64,000 nucleotides of DNA from Phlegmacium glaucopus (GCA_015039465.1 MU130364.1:544875-608874); one strand, 5' to 3'; positions 36,601 to 48,079 are shown, counted from the stretch's first letter. The notes: generated by a model not told the origin, from the sequence alone. Numbers and translations are program-made.

Positions 36601-37980
36601 TCAGCTTCGAAAAATTATTCAGGCAATTAGGTCGAGCCCCCAACGCAAGCAGGCATGGTTGAAGCAGTTGGGTAGTACTGGAACCGATCGCCAGAGTGCC
36701 CTGATGCTCATCCTCGATGTCCGAACGCATTGGTCATCTACTCATCAGATGCTTCATATGTTTTTAATCTTTTCACTTTCTAGCGTAGATTGATTTTTTA
36801 TAGGTCGTGCTCTTGATTTCTCCAAAGACATTGACACATTTACGGGCAGTAATTGTGACCTTCGAGGTCTTGAGCTAGACCTGGCTGAATGGGAAGCCAT
36901 CACGCTGGTTTCTAATTGGCTGAAGGCTTTTCGTTCTGCTACTACCGAAATGTCGACAACCAAGAAACCCATGTTATCAACCGTCCACGCTATCTTTCGC
37001 GGCTTGGAAATCATGTGAAGAACATTCTTGAAACACTACCCGATACAGCTCAACCCCAGCTTCGCGATGGTCTTCTTGCAGCACACCAAAAACTGAGTGA
37101 ATATTACTATCAATCTGATGCATCACCGTATTATACATGGGCTGCAAGTGCGTCCCAATTTTATGAATTTATGATTTAATTAACTTATTATTATGTAGTA
37201 CTTGATCCTCGTATCATGTATGAGGGTCTTGAAGAAGATTTTGCAACTGATCCCGACCTCCTCAGTCACCTTGCAACATCCAAAAAACAGCTTCAAGTCT
37301 TCTTCAACCGAAACTACGTCCCTCATTCTCGCCAGTCAGTTAGTTGCCAGAGCTCATCAACTTCCGTTACCTCTTCACATTCCCCGCAAAAGGTCGACTT
37401 TACTTCTAGATATCAGAAGAAAGATCACGTTGTCGTCAACGAGCTTGATGACTATTTTAAGCTCACTCGGGAAGACTTTGATACATGTGAGCCTCTTAAC
37501 TGGTGGCGAGGTCGCCGCCCGCAATTTCCTACGTTATATCGACTTGTCTGTGACATTTTCTCGATTCCTGGTAAGCCATGCATGCATCTATTACTTGCAT
37601 ACCACTTTATAACATGGAAAGCTAGGTTCAGCTGTTGCTGTTGAGAGAATATTTTCTGGGGGACGCGATACAATTTCTTTACGACGTGCTAGTCTCATTC
37701 CGGAAACAATTCAGGTTCTCATGTTAGTAAAACAGCATCTTAGGCTGGCACGCGTTGCTTTTGGGAAGGCTGATTGGTAAATAAATCAGTTCCTACTATT
37801 TTAAATAATTTTTGTCTGCCGTATAACCGAACCGACACCGTAGTCGGCCGTACCGTAATCCATACCGAATCGTGAAGGGCAAATATTTCTACTTACGGTT
37901 ACGGTTACGGTTCCACCGTAACCGTATGGCACCCGTACGGTATATGGCCATATACCGTTACGGTTCGGTGTGCAGCCCTA
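33628..37980 (+). mobile_element. Full-length hAT DNA transposon, 4353 bp
   Basis: TIRs TAGGGCTGTGCACCG and CGGTGTGCAGCCCTA are flanked by perfect CTATCAAT duplications (33620-33627 and 37981-37988). Both subterminal regions carry many TACGGT/ACCGTA words in both orientations, the usual form of hAT transposase binding arrays. It encloses one degenerate transposase gene. The same family is present again from 58596. Confidence 0.93.
34292..37780 (+). pseudogene. hAT transposase, degenerate
   Basis: Several exons can be joined. They give a Lys-rich N-terminus (RKPRKNKKKLN), a BED-like zinc finger (HYFYEQVDHGANGVVG ... FKCYHGNRK ... LVTHLK), catalytic-core segments LSLDAWTSSNNYAFLAIVAH, FMLDNATNNDTM and LPHTVHLAAVK, and the C-terminal hAT dimerisation domain (LDDYFKLTREDF ... 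SAVAVERIFSGGRDTISLR). It ends at 37780. In-frame stops occur near 35712 (TGA), 36077 (TGA) and 36421 (TAA), and there is a one-base frameshift near 37007. The element probably cannot make its own enzyme. The real start is uncertain. Confidence 0.85.
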
Positions 37981-38042
37981 CTATCAATGGTGATAACCCT
38001 TCTCTCTAAGTCTTAGTGTTTACACAGAGATGACCCCTAACA

Positions 38043-38516
38043 GTGGGAAGGAAGGACAGGGTCTAAGGCAGAAGGGGAAGTTGGGAGTGAGGCCTAAAGG
38101 GGGAGACCTCTGCTGTTGTGAGAGAGAAATCTGATGAGATAGAGGAAGCTTGGATGATGATGGCCCTAGATGATGTCTCTGAAATTGGTACTGATGAAAA
38201 CATGTTGTGCAATAGTGATTTTGACAACAACTATTTGTGTGAATCGGATCAACACTTGGATTTTGATGAAATTACAGACCTACCTGATCTCCTTGAGGAT
38301 TATTTTGATGAAATATGAGACACAACCGTATAGAACACTGCCTGTACTAGTTTTACCTCTGCCCAACTCATGAAACCAATAATGATTGAGATCAATCTAT
38401 ATGATTCAGGTGCTACTTGTCACATGTCTGGATTCAAGATTGAACTGGTGCCTATCACTGCTGCCGATAGAAGGATCTTTAAAGCCACTGGGAGAGGAGA
38501 CATGTATATATACATT
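38043..38516 (+). pseudogene. Ty1/copia gag-protease fragment
   Basis: Continues the gag fragment at 32,278-32,391. It reads KEGQGLRQKGKLG, then acidic EIEEAWMMMALDDVSEIG, and the aspartic protease signature LYDSGATCHMSGF followed by ITAADRRIFKATGRGDMY. It contains frameshifts and a stop. It is cut at 38,517 by a gypsy-type LTR. Confidence 0.85.
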
Positions 38517-39660
38517 ATAAATCATTGTTTGTGTTGATGTATAACACCAACCAGAGAGCAGTGGACCAGTTTTTAGGTCAAAAGACTCTCTGTTATTTGT
38601 TTAGGGAAGGCTTAGCCTTAGACTTATAACACACAGAGGTAGGGGAAAAGAATAGAGGTGATGAGGATGAGGATGAAGATGAATAGAAAGGTGACTGAGG
38701 TGAAAAAGTATAGAGAAGAGGATGAATGAGAAAGCATCTTCAGTAAGACTATAGCAGTAGACAATAGGGGACAGCAACAGTTAAAGGCTGAAAAAGCGAA
38801 CTTAGTGGAGGAATTCTCTGGAATTCCACTGAGATGATGATTGTTGGGACTAAGAAGTGAATTGAAGGGAACTGAGAACTACCTATCCTGGTACAAAAGA
38901 GCAGTATTTATACCTTAAAGATGAGGCTATGTAGAACAATAGAAAAGAAAGAAATATGTGCTGTCAAAGGAAGAAAGATGAAGATATGACAGCTGTGAGA
39001 AGAAAAGAACAATGGAAAAGAAGAAGGAACAACCAAAAAAATTGTAAGGTGTCAAAGTGCAAGAGAAAAGAAGAAAGGCAGTGTGCACTTGACATACTGC
39101 AAGAATAATCCTTTTCTGCTGATTCATGATCCTCCTGGACTTCCTAAAGTGTCATAAAGAGGGTGGGAAGGATCCAGGTACCATGTAAATGTAGGCTTTG
39201 GCAGTGAATGATAAGATAAGAGGTAGATAATTGAGGATAGGGGACTGAGTGTGATCCAGAAGTGAGGTATGGCAAGGTAGATAGCTGAGGGGAAAACTTG
39301 TGGGTCCATAGCCACAACAACAATGACAAAGCCTTTTACATAATGGGAGATGTAGCTGATGCATCCATAAACAGGTCGTTCTTGAAATGATGGGTCATAG
39401 ATACAATCAAATGCAAGCCGATGACCAATGCAAATAGTGGATTGATTATTTTGTTGTATTGCTAGCCAGGGAATAAATGGATGGTAGGTGTGCAGGATCA
39501 TGTCAATAGTGTAGACGATAGATAACATGGTGAAAGACATTGTGAATAAGATGAGTGGTGAGGATGATAACATTGAATGAATGATTTGTTGACCAGGAAC
39601 ACAATTCAGGGCCACTTCCAAAACAGGCAAGTGAATTTAAAGTCCACTTTATTGCCATCA
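38517..39660 (-). mobile_element. Gypsy-type LTR copy A, truncated
   Basis: Matches the full LTR copies C (39906-41255) and G (61161-62518) but lacks the outer ACCAATACTGATTGG end. Contains the family's internal frame (minus strand, 39630-39124). It meets copy B head-to-head at about 39,660. Confidence 0.8.
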
Positions 39661-39905
39661 TGAAAATAAGTGGACTTTGAATTCACTTACCTATTTTGGA
39701 AGCAGCCCTGAATCACATTCCTGGTCAGCGAATCATTCATTCAATGTTATCATCCTCATCGCTCATCATATTCTCAATGTCTCACACTATGCTATCTATC
39801 ATTTACACTATCAACATGCTCCTAAACATCTACCATCCTTGTGTTCCTTAGCTAGCTATTCAACAAAGCGATCAATCCACTATTCGCATCAGTCATCAGC
39901 TCACT
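39661..39905 (+). mobile_element. Gypsy-type LTR copy B, fragment
   Basis: Plus-orientation 5' portion of the same LTR. With the end of copy A it forms an inverted repeat across 39,605-39,716 with a spacer of about 18 bp. It is cut at 39,905 by copy C. Confidence 0.75.
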
Positions 39906-41255
39906 ATAAATCATTGTGAGTGTTGTTATATAACACCAACCAGAGAGCAATGGACTAGTCTTTAAGTCAAAAGCCTCCATGTTGTTCGTTTAGGGAAGGT
40001 ATAACCTTGACTTGTAACACACAGAGGTAAGGGACAAGAGTAGAGGTGAGGAGGATGAGGATGAATGTCTTAACAGGTGACTGAGGGTAGAGGACAAGGA
40101 TGAGGATGGATGAGAAAGAGTCTTTAGAAAGACTACTATAGCAGTAGAGGGATAGATTGACAGTAAAGAGATAAAAAAGTGAACTTGAGGGAGGAATTCA
40201 CTGGAATTCCACTGAGAAGATGACTGTTGGGGAGTAAGAATGAATTGGGAGAAACTACCTATCCTGGTACAAAAGAGCAGTATTTATACCCTAAGGATAA
40301 GGCTATGTAGAACAATAAGAAAAAGAAGTATGTGCTGTCAAAGGAAGAAAGATAAAGAGAGGACAGCTGCAAGAAGAAAAGAACAATGGAAAAGAAGAAG
40401 GAACAATAAAAAAATCTGTAAAGTGTCAAAGTGTGAGAGAAAAGAAGAGAAGGCAGTGTACACAGTCCAATAGCAAAAATATATCAACTCCATAGGCATG
40501 TGGTCATGTCAAAATATGAAAGGTCCTGAGTCAACACTTGAAAGGTGCAGCCTTATTCCTGAGAAAATACTACTTGCCCATGATCCCATGTCACACAGGC
40601 TTGATAACACTTGACACACTGTGAGAATACTCCTCTGCTGCTGATTCATCTGCAACTCCTGCTTAGTTGTGATCCTCATGGACTTCCTAAAGTGTCATAA
40701 AGAGGGTGGGAAGGTCTCAGGTCCTGTGTGAATGATGGTTTTGGCAGTGAATGATAAGATAAGAGGTAGATAATCGAGGATAGGGGACTGAGTGAGATCC
40801 AGGAGCGAGGTATGGCAAGATAGATAGCTGAAGTGAAGACTTGTGGGTCCATAGCCACAACAACAATGACAAAGCCTTTGACATAATGGGAGATGTAGTT
40901 GATGCGTCCATAAAGGGGCCATTCTTGAAATGATAGACCAAAGATACGATCAAACACGAGCCGATGACCAATGCGAATAGTAGATTGATCGCTTTGTTGG
41001 ATCACTAACCAAGGAACAAATGGATGGTAGATGCTTAGGAGCATGTCGATAGTGAAAACAATGGAGAGCATAGTGTGAGACATTGAGAGTATGATGAGCA
41101 ACGAGGGTGATAATGTTGAATGAATGATTTGTCGACCAGGAACGCAATTCAGGGCCGCTTCCAAAATAGGTAAGTGAATTCAAAGTCCGCTTATTTTCAT
41201 GATGGCAACTTTTAAGCTTTGTTCTCACGCTACCAATCAGTATTGGTGCGCGATA
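39906..41255 (-). mobile_element. Gypsy-type LTR copy C, apparently complete solo LTR
   Basis: About 1.35 kb. In its own orientation it starts TATCGCGCACCAATACTG and ends ...CTATAAACA-like sequence followed by AATGATTTAT. It carries the family's 162-codon frame (minus strand, 41164-40676) and a TATA-like box with GTATTTATACCC. It matches copy G over its whole length. Confidence 0.8.
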
Positions 41256-42415
41256 ACGGCTACTTAATAAGGCCTTGATATTGGCTACAAACACAAGTTA
41301 CCAGCCATCTGCCAGCTCCTCAAGCTTATGATAATGAAAACCTGTCCAAGGAGAAATGCAATGAACTCATTGCTGAGGTAGAAGCAGATCGAGCAGAGAA
41401 GAAGCTAGGTGCGAGGATTACAAACACGTCATCAGCACAGGACTACCGCGACACTGAATCTCATTAGCAATGAGGTGAGCCTTGTTTCTTTTCTCCTTCC
41501 TTACCACGCAATACTAACATTATTCTTAGATTCAAAAACTTGAATCTTGGACAGGTGCCATGGGCCTGGCTTTCTTCAGCTGCAGCCACATCAATGACAC
41601 ATACAAACCAAAGTGGGCTTGCACTGACAACGCAGCCAACTTCTCACAGGATGCCTTGGGGCATGGTATGTGGGATATTACCCATCTTCTCAAGATGTGG
41701 GCCTGTTCAAGGGGGAATGGTGAGCTGTAACCTCTCCTATGGAGGTGATTTTATTTACTTCCATTCTCCATCAGGTCGCACTGCAGATACCCCACCTACA
41801 ATGTGGACGGAGTGTAGTGCCATCCTCCAGGGCACCCTCCGTAAGCATACCAATTGTCTTTTGGAATGACGCAGCTTACCCATCTGTTGTATGAACCATT
41901 ACCAAGATGAAGAATGCGTTAATGGCATATGAAAAGTATGAAACAGACATCATGCAAAGATATCAAATCAAGCTTGTCGGTTGGACCTTTGGCTTGAAGA
42001 TTATTAGCCCCCACAACATTCACACAATTGATGACCTTCGCTTACTTCTAGAGGCACTCTGCTCTGGATCATGCCACTGGGTCCACATGTCACAGGTTGA
42101 AATGACAAAGCATGAGGCAGACTATGCAAGGAGAAAGGCCAATGGGGAGGTAGTTGTGAAGAAAAGGAAGCAACGGTCAGACAATGGTATTGTCAAAGGA
42201 CCATGGAGTAAGCCTGGGGTCAAGGAGGATGAGGAGGCTGTTGCTGGGCCGTCAAAGAAGAGAAAAATCACTGCAAAGGCTGCAAAAAGACTGCAAGCAA
42301 GGCTACTGGTACAAAATGCAAGCATGCTTTTTTGTCTGCAAGTACCCAGGTGCCCCCACACCATGTGATTAGCAAAGAATTCATTGAGGACTCCGAGTCA
42401 GACAGCAGTTAATTG
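41256..42415 (+). pseudogene. Mobile-element-associated protein, unidentified, broken
   Basis: Plus-strand pieces read LSKEKCNELIAEVEADRAEK (41,340s), GAMGLAFFSCSHINDTYKP and WACTDNAANFSQDALGHGMW (41,560-41,700), then MKNALMAYEKYETDIMQRYQ through a Lys-rich region with NLS-like KKRKQRS and KKRKITAKAAK to a stop near 42,412. Frames change between pieces and stops occur. I recognise this only as a type of multicopy hypothetical protein in basidiomycete repeats. Its 3' flank (42,470-43,372) is shared with that of the KDZ transposase at 53,415-53,752, so both may belong to related elements. Confidence 0.5.
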
Positions 42416-42677
42416 ACCTCTTTCATAACTACAATATCTCTAAGTAATCAATATACAATGTTGCTGGGTCATTTGCATTATACACTACTCTGTGCTATCT
42501 ACATACAGCCAAAAAAGTGAAAGGAATGGAAGAGAAATGAGGGAGATAGTTGAGCTCGTCGTTGAGGACAGTGACAATGATGAATAAGTGACAATAATGA
42601 ATAAGCGACGTCAGGGCAATTGATGGGATGGAGGCCAGAAATGGAAGGGTATGGATCCAACCTAAAGCAGCTGTAGG

Positions 42678-43251
42678 TAGTGCTTGAAAGTCCGGTTAGG
42701 TCCGGTTATTTGGTGCCCAGGGGCTCTAACCGAGACCGAGACCGGTTAAGCTTCGTTCCCAAACCCAAAATAACCTAACCGGACCAAAAATAACCAACCA
42801 AAACCGGTTAGTTGCAGTTACTAACCAGTTAGGACCGAAAAAATGAAAAACCGGTTATAACCGGGCAAGACTGTGCATATTTCTCTCAATAAACATTATT
42901 TACACGCATCGTAGCTTTAAAATGAGCCCAAGAACGCTAAATTTGATGAAGAATTGACAAAGCTATGATAATATTCTTGAAAGTCTACTTTTGGCCAATA
43001 TTTTAAAGATTTGACCATAACTCAGTCAGATTTTTAGCGTTTCTCACGTTTTTGAGTGCGTTTTGAAGGGGTATAATAGGGTCGTTTATAACTGGTTATA
43101 ACCGGTTTTTTAACGGTTAGTTAACTGCAAAATAACCAGTTATTTCATTTTCAGAATCAACTAACCACTAACTGCAGTCTGGTCTTTTTGCGGTTAGGTC
43201 CAGTCCAGTCTTGGTTATTTTCCGGTTAATTAACTGGACTTTCAAGCACTA
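42678..43251. mobile_element. hAT MITE (TAGTG family) with matching empty site in the window
   Basis: 574 bp with TIR TAGTGCTTGAAAGTCC, flanked by GCTGTAGG (42670-42677 and 43252-43259). The flanks match 53,415-53,752 almost continuously. There the sequence runs GCGGCTGTAGGAAGGG without the insert, a genuine paralogous empty site. Confidence 0.95.
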
Positions 43252-43372
43252 GCTGTAGGAAGGGAAGGGAATTTTGGTAAAGTGGAGGGTAGCTATCAAT
43301 TGCTATTGCCCTGAGCAGTGAAATAGGTGTGTCAGGCCTAATTTAAACTGCACTCACCTATCAAGTTCCTAT

Positions 43373-43935
43373 CAAATATGACCAAATAATGGGCATCAAC
43401 AGGTGCTATTGGACTATACACACTGCCTTTTCCTCTTTCCTCTTTTCTCTTGCACTTTATTGACACTTTACAGATTCCTTTATTGTTCCTTCTTCTTTTC
43501 CTCTTCTCACAGCTGTTGTCTCTTCATCTTTCTTCCTTTGACAGTGTGAACTTCTTTCTTTTTTATTGTTCTACATAGCCTCATCCTTAGGCTGCTCCTT
43601 TGTACCAGGATAGTTAGTTCCCTTCAATTCATCTCTTAGTCTCTTACAGCTATCATCTCAGTGGAGTTCCAGCGAATTCCTCCCTCTAAGTTCACTTTTT
43701 CAGTCCCTTACCATCAACCTATTGTCTACTGCTATCTGCTATAGTCTTTCTGAAGTCATCCTTATCCTCATCTATCTCAGTCACCTTTCAAGGCATTCAT
43801 CCTCCACCTCTACTCTTACCCCCTACCTCTGTATGTTACAAGTCAAGGTTATACTTCCCTAAATGAACAACAGGGAGGCTTTTGACTTAAAGATTAGTCC
43901 ACTGCTCTCTGGTTGGTGTTTTATAACAACACAAA
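43373..43935 (+). mobile_element. Gypsy-type LTR copy D, partial
   Basis: Plus orientation, 3' part of the LTR, ending ...AACAACAATTTATA. Gag-like coding sequence starts directly after it, as expected for a 5' LTR. The junction at 43,373 follows the word AGGTGCT that also ends the repeat at 53,752. Confidence 0.75.
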
Positions 43936-44889
43936 CAACAATTTATACTGCCAACGTGGAACATGAGCTGATGAACCTCCAAATGAAGGATAGCCAATGT
44001 ATTTCTGAATACTTAGTCCAGTTCAACTCCTTGGCAGTCACCTGTCTGTGGGGCAAGCCTGCTCTGAGTTAGGTTTTACAAAGGTTTACCTTCCTGACTT
44101 AAGGATGAAATTACTAAAGGTGATGGGTAAGCCTCAGACCTTGTTGCAATGCATCAAAAAGCTCAAAGTGCCAATGCTCATTACTGGGAACATATGCAAG
44201 AACATTCTCGAGAATCCACCCCGCAACACACCAAAACCCTCTGAAGGCTTCTTCTACTCCTTCTTCATCCTCCTCTGTTCCCTCTACCAATCCTTCTTCC
44301 AGTTCCAGAAAACAACAACAGTCTTGGCCTTTGGATCAAAAGTCTGCTAAGCCCACAGATTCCAATCCTCCCAAAATTGATTTGCAGGGTAGACTTACTC
44401 AGCAAGAAAGGTGCTGTTGAATGGAAAATAATCTCTGTCTTTTTTATGGCAAGCCCAGTCATCATGTTCCTGACTGTAACTTAGCCAAGGCAAGCTCCAA
44501 TAAAGGTGGAACTGCTACTTCTGAACCTGTTTCTGAGTCTGTTCCAGCTAAGCCGAAAGACTCAGCTTCAGAGAAGAAAAAAGACTAGGCAATTCACTAG
44601 GACCAGCACAGATGGTGAATTGGGAGAGCCCCTATGCTGAAATCATTGCAGTCCTCAATGCAATAGTCTCTCCAAAAACCAGAGCTGTTTTTGGGCTCTT
44701 CTCTCTCTTCATTTTCAGCTTTTGTTGACAGTGCTACTCATTGTTTTATGGACAATTTTTATGCACATTCCAATCATTTTCCTATTTTTCCAATTTGTCT
44801 GATGACTCCATCTTATTGATGGCTCATCTCCAGGCATGATTACTGCTATGATTGTTCCCATTCAGTTTGCTCACAAAATCAGATTTTCC
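43936..44889 (+). pseudogene. Ty3/gypsy gag-protease fragment
   Basis: Reads HELMNLQMKDSQCISEYLVQ and FNSLAVTCLWGKPALS (gag capsid), then FYSFFI-type linker, a degenerate zinc knuckle LCLFYGKPSHHVPDC in which the second Cys is Tyr, and a protease-like AFVDSATHCFMDNFYAHSNHF. Multiple stops and shifts. It lies between two same-orientation LTR copies (D and E), so it is an internally deleted element. Confidence 0.8.
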
Positions 44890-45270
44890 TGCCGTACTCC
44901 TTTCTTCCTTTGACAGTCTCTTTTTATTGTTTTACATAGCCTCATCCTTAGGGTATAAACACTGCTTTTCTGTACCAGGATAGGTAGTTCCCTCAGTTCC
45001 CTCCAATTCAGTTCTTAGTTCTTAACCATCATCATCTCAGTGGGATTCCAGTGAATTCCTCCCTCATCCTTTTCTGCCCTTTACTCTATCCCTCTACAGT
45101 CTTGCTGAAGACTCTATCATCCTCATCCTCATCCTTTACTCTCTCCTAACCAAGTGTGTTATGGGTCACGGTTGTACCTTCCCTAAACAAACAACAGGAA
45201 GGTGTTTGACTTAAACACTAGTCTATTTGCTCTCTGGTTGGTGTTTATAGTAACATTAACAACAATTTAT
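44890..45270 (+). mobile_element. Gypsy-type LTR copy E, partial
   Basis: Same orientation as copy D; ends ...AACAACAATTTATA near 45,270. Copia sequence begins directly after it. It is shorter than D because of internal deletion. Confidence 0.7.
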
Positions 45271-45284
45271 ATTGCATTTATTGG

Positions 45285-46505
45285 TCAGAGAGAAGAACAG
45301 TATCTGTTGACAGCAGTGTTAAGTTCACTTTTGAGGATGAAGAAATATCAGTTGGAATATACTGTTAGATGAAGGCATCCAAAAGGTCCAACTGATATTA
45401 TCTGAAACTCCAAACCCAGAAAACAAAGCATCTGAAGTCCCTGGAACTGAGAACATCATCAAACCAATTGAACCAGCACTTAATGATAATCTAGTTGAGG
45501 TTACTGAGGGGAGAGGCAAACACTTTTGAAAAGAATCTCAAAAGGTTGATGGAAGGACTTATATACTACATGCGTGGGAGCAGATATGACTATATATAGC
45601 TAGTACACAATAGAAGGCAGCATGTGTCAAGATATAACAAAAATAGAACTGATGTGTCACGATGTCATCAGCAAAGGGTCAACTACTACTACAATAAAAG
45701 GATGTCCATAAAAGGGTAAGATGGGGTAATGCGGCAAGTGATAGTAAAGTGAAAGTAAAGTAATGCTAAGCATACCTAGGGGTGGATACAATGAGTATCC
45801 CCTAACAGAGACCTCCAAATGTGAAGGTGGTTGATAACTGATGAATACTTCACATCAAAAAGAATGCTGCTGGTGAAATCAAGAGGTATAAAGCACAATT
45901 AGTCACCAAAGGATTCACCCAAATATACAGTATCAATTACTATGAAACCTATGCACCAGTGGCAAAACTCACATTCTTTTGACTACTTCTTGCACTTGCC
46001 ACTCGCAACAGTTGGCCTGTAGATACATTTGACTTTGATTCAGCCTATTTGAACAGCCCATCAGGAGAAGGAGAAATGATATATCTTGAGCAACCACCAG
46101 GTTATGAGACGAGAGGATGAGAGTGGGTGTGAAAGTTGTTGAAGATGTTATATGGATAAAGCAAGGAGCAAAGGACTAGTATGGGGTGCTTAATTAGGCA
46201 CTAAAAAAAATTAGGATTCACCAGAACAGAGGTGGACCATGGGGTTTTATTCAAGAGGGTTTGAAGTGAGGTGATAATGCTGGAAATACATGTCAACAAT
46301 TGCATGGTGACTGGAACTTCACAAAATTTATCAACAGTTTCAAAGCTGAGATGAATGAAAAGGTGCTAATTTATGGAGGGAAAAGAGGCTTAGTGGGATA
46401 TGTAGATGCAGATGGGGTGTCTCAAGAGCATAGGAGAGCAATAATGGGGTACATTTTCTTGGTAGATGGTGGTTCCATTGTGCCCTTTTCTTTTAACCAC
46501 CATCA
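45285..46505 (+). pseudogene. Ty1/copia pol fragment (RT and RNase H)
   Basis: Starts with SVKFTFEDEEISVGILLDEG (linker after integrase). It is interrupted at about 45,553-45,807 by a reversed, truncated copy of the solo LTR seen at 31,963. Reverse-transcriptase sequence then reads KRYKAQLVTKGFTQ, YYETYAPVAKLTF, DTFDFDSAYLNSP, IYLEQPPGYE and HVNNCMVTGT, with the YVDD-like box eroded. The end is RNase H-like GLVGYVDADGVSQEHRRAIM. Stops and frameshifts throughout. Confidence 0.85.
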
Positions 46506-47750
46506 TACATGATTATTTATTTCGCAGCATAGCAATAAATTTTACTCTTACTGCACCTTCATACTCGACACATTCTGTTTACTTCACATTCTCCTTCACA
46601 TTCTCCTCTGCATTCTTGCATTTTTTTCTGCCTTTCTCATCTTTCCTTTTCTCCTCACCTTTCAATTCTCTTACATATTTTCTTTGCATTCCATTCCTCA
46701 TGCCTGCAAATGCTGGAACCCGTAGAGCTAGATCCAACCAGCCAATTCTAACCAGTTCACTAGTAGATGGAACTGATAGCAGATACGGCTCAGGACCTCT
46801 GTCTGATGCCTTGGAGAGGAACCCAAGGATGGGCTGGCACATTGAAGTGCCATCATATGTATCCCAGCTGGAGGTATGTTGGTCCACCCAACATGTGTCG
46901 CCTCTTGAGCACAATCAATCCAGCAGCCTGCTGGGCCATTGTCTTCTTCTGAGTGTTTGTTCTATGCTTATTGCCACATAATAACATGCGAGGTTGTTCT
47001 GATGCTGGGCCATGGCATCGTCAAGGTCATTAACCAGTTGTGCTCTCTTTGTTTTGGTTGCTTGGTGCTGGTACATTTGTGATTTCTTCTGAGCCCCCCG
47101 TTAACTGTTGCTTGTTTTGCACATGCAATGGCTGGACTGGATGTGAAGGATTACGTGTGACAAATGTAGGAAGACCAGAGGTGTCAGACAAGGTGATTGT
47201 TGCATAGGTATCAAAATTGAAGGTATCTAGTAGGGGGGTCCACAGATGAATTGACTGCATTGGAAGGAGGTTGTGGATCCGTTATAGATATGGATGGAGG
47301 AGAAATAGGGTAGGGTGGGCTATTTGGCAGCATGATAGCTACATACGGAACTTCTAAGGGCGGGGTGATAGTTGAAGGAACCGTAATGGGAGGTGTCAGC
47401 GCAAGAACAGCAGGTGGTGGTAGGGAAATAGTGGAAGGTACAGCCACTGGGGCAATTGCATCAGATAGGGTGTGCAATTGTGGATCAAGTTGCCAGAGAG
47501 GAGTTGACAGTGCGATAATCGCAATTGGAGGAGAAGCCGATGCGATGGCAGCAGGGGCAACTGATTCAATGCTGGAAGGTGCAGCAGGTGTAGCCTCAAA
47601 GACAAATGTGTGAGGGCTAGGGAATGACATTGGGAGTACGTTTATCAGTGGGATGTGGGGCAGGGAAGGAGAGAGTTTTGGTGTGAAAATTTGTAGTACT
47701 GGTACACCTACTGCTGAGACGCGCTATACTAGTGTCAACAACTGCATCAC
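46506..47750. other. Repeat DNA with low-complexity frames
   Basis: A plus frame from 46,700 (MPANAGTRRARSNQPI, RYGSGPLSDALERN) and a minus Pro/Ala/Ser-rich frame (47,630-47,211) are visible. Neither has a domain I know. They may be accessory or decayed frames of the neighbouring mobile element. Confidence 0.35.
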
Positions 47751-48049
47751 ACATGCATAAGATGATCACGTGCTGTTAATGAACCGTCAACATCGCGAAC
47801 AAGAACATGCCTGTCAGTGTCATCTTTCTTCCTTCCCCTACCTATCTCTGTCAGCATCCCTGCAACATAACAGCCCCACCCCTCATCATGCATGGTGAGT
47901 GAGATTGGAATGTTACCCACAACCAGCTGACCACTTTTCCAGTAAAAAAAGAGGAGCCTACTATCCCAGAACACGTCTCGCATATTCGGCCATCTGATGG
48001 TGAGTTGCACCTTTTTAGCCGCTCTTCGTTGATTTCCATCCACAGGCAA
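47747..48049 (-). CDS. Hypothetical frame beside RNase H1-like fragment
   Basis: 100 codons with non-repetitive composition: LTIRWPNMRDVFWDSRLLFF, GNIPISLTMHDEGWGCYVAG and a C-terminal RHVLVRDVDGSLTARDHL. It could be an exon of a mobile-element gene on the minus strand. I do not recognise it. The start is arbitrary and it overlaps the plus-strand fragment. Confidence 0.25.
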   Translation of the reverse strand: MPVDGNQRRAAKKVQLTIRWPNMRDVFWDSRLLFFYWKSGQLVVGNIPISLTMHDEGWGCYVAGMLTEIGRGRKKDDTDRHVLVRDVDGSLTARDHLMHV

Positions 48050-48079
48050 TGTTGGAGGACTCTCTCCCTCAGAAGTCCA

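Larger units (their letters stand above)
32392..38042. mobile_element. LTR-like insertion in copia gag, itself split by a hAT element
   Basis: Begins TGTTAGGGGACACTAC and ends CCCCTAACA. Flanking 5-mers GTGAG (32387-32391) and GTGGG (38043-38047) differ at one base. Without the nested hAT element (33628-37980) and one copy of its 8-bp target duplication, about 1.29 kb remains, compatible with a solo LTR. The gag frame resumes directly across it. A degenerate GTCACAAAA tandem repeat lies at 33040-33115. Confidence 0.75.
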
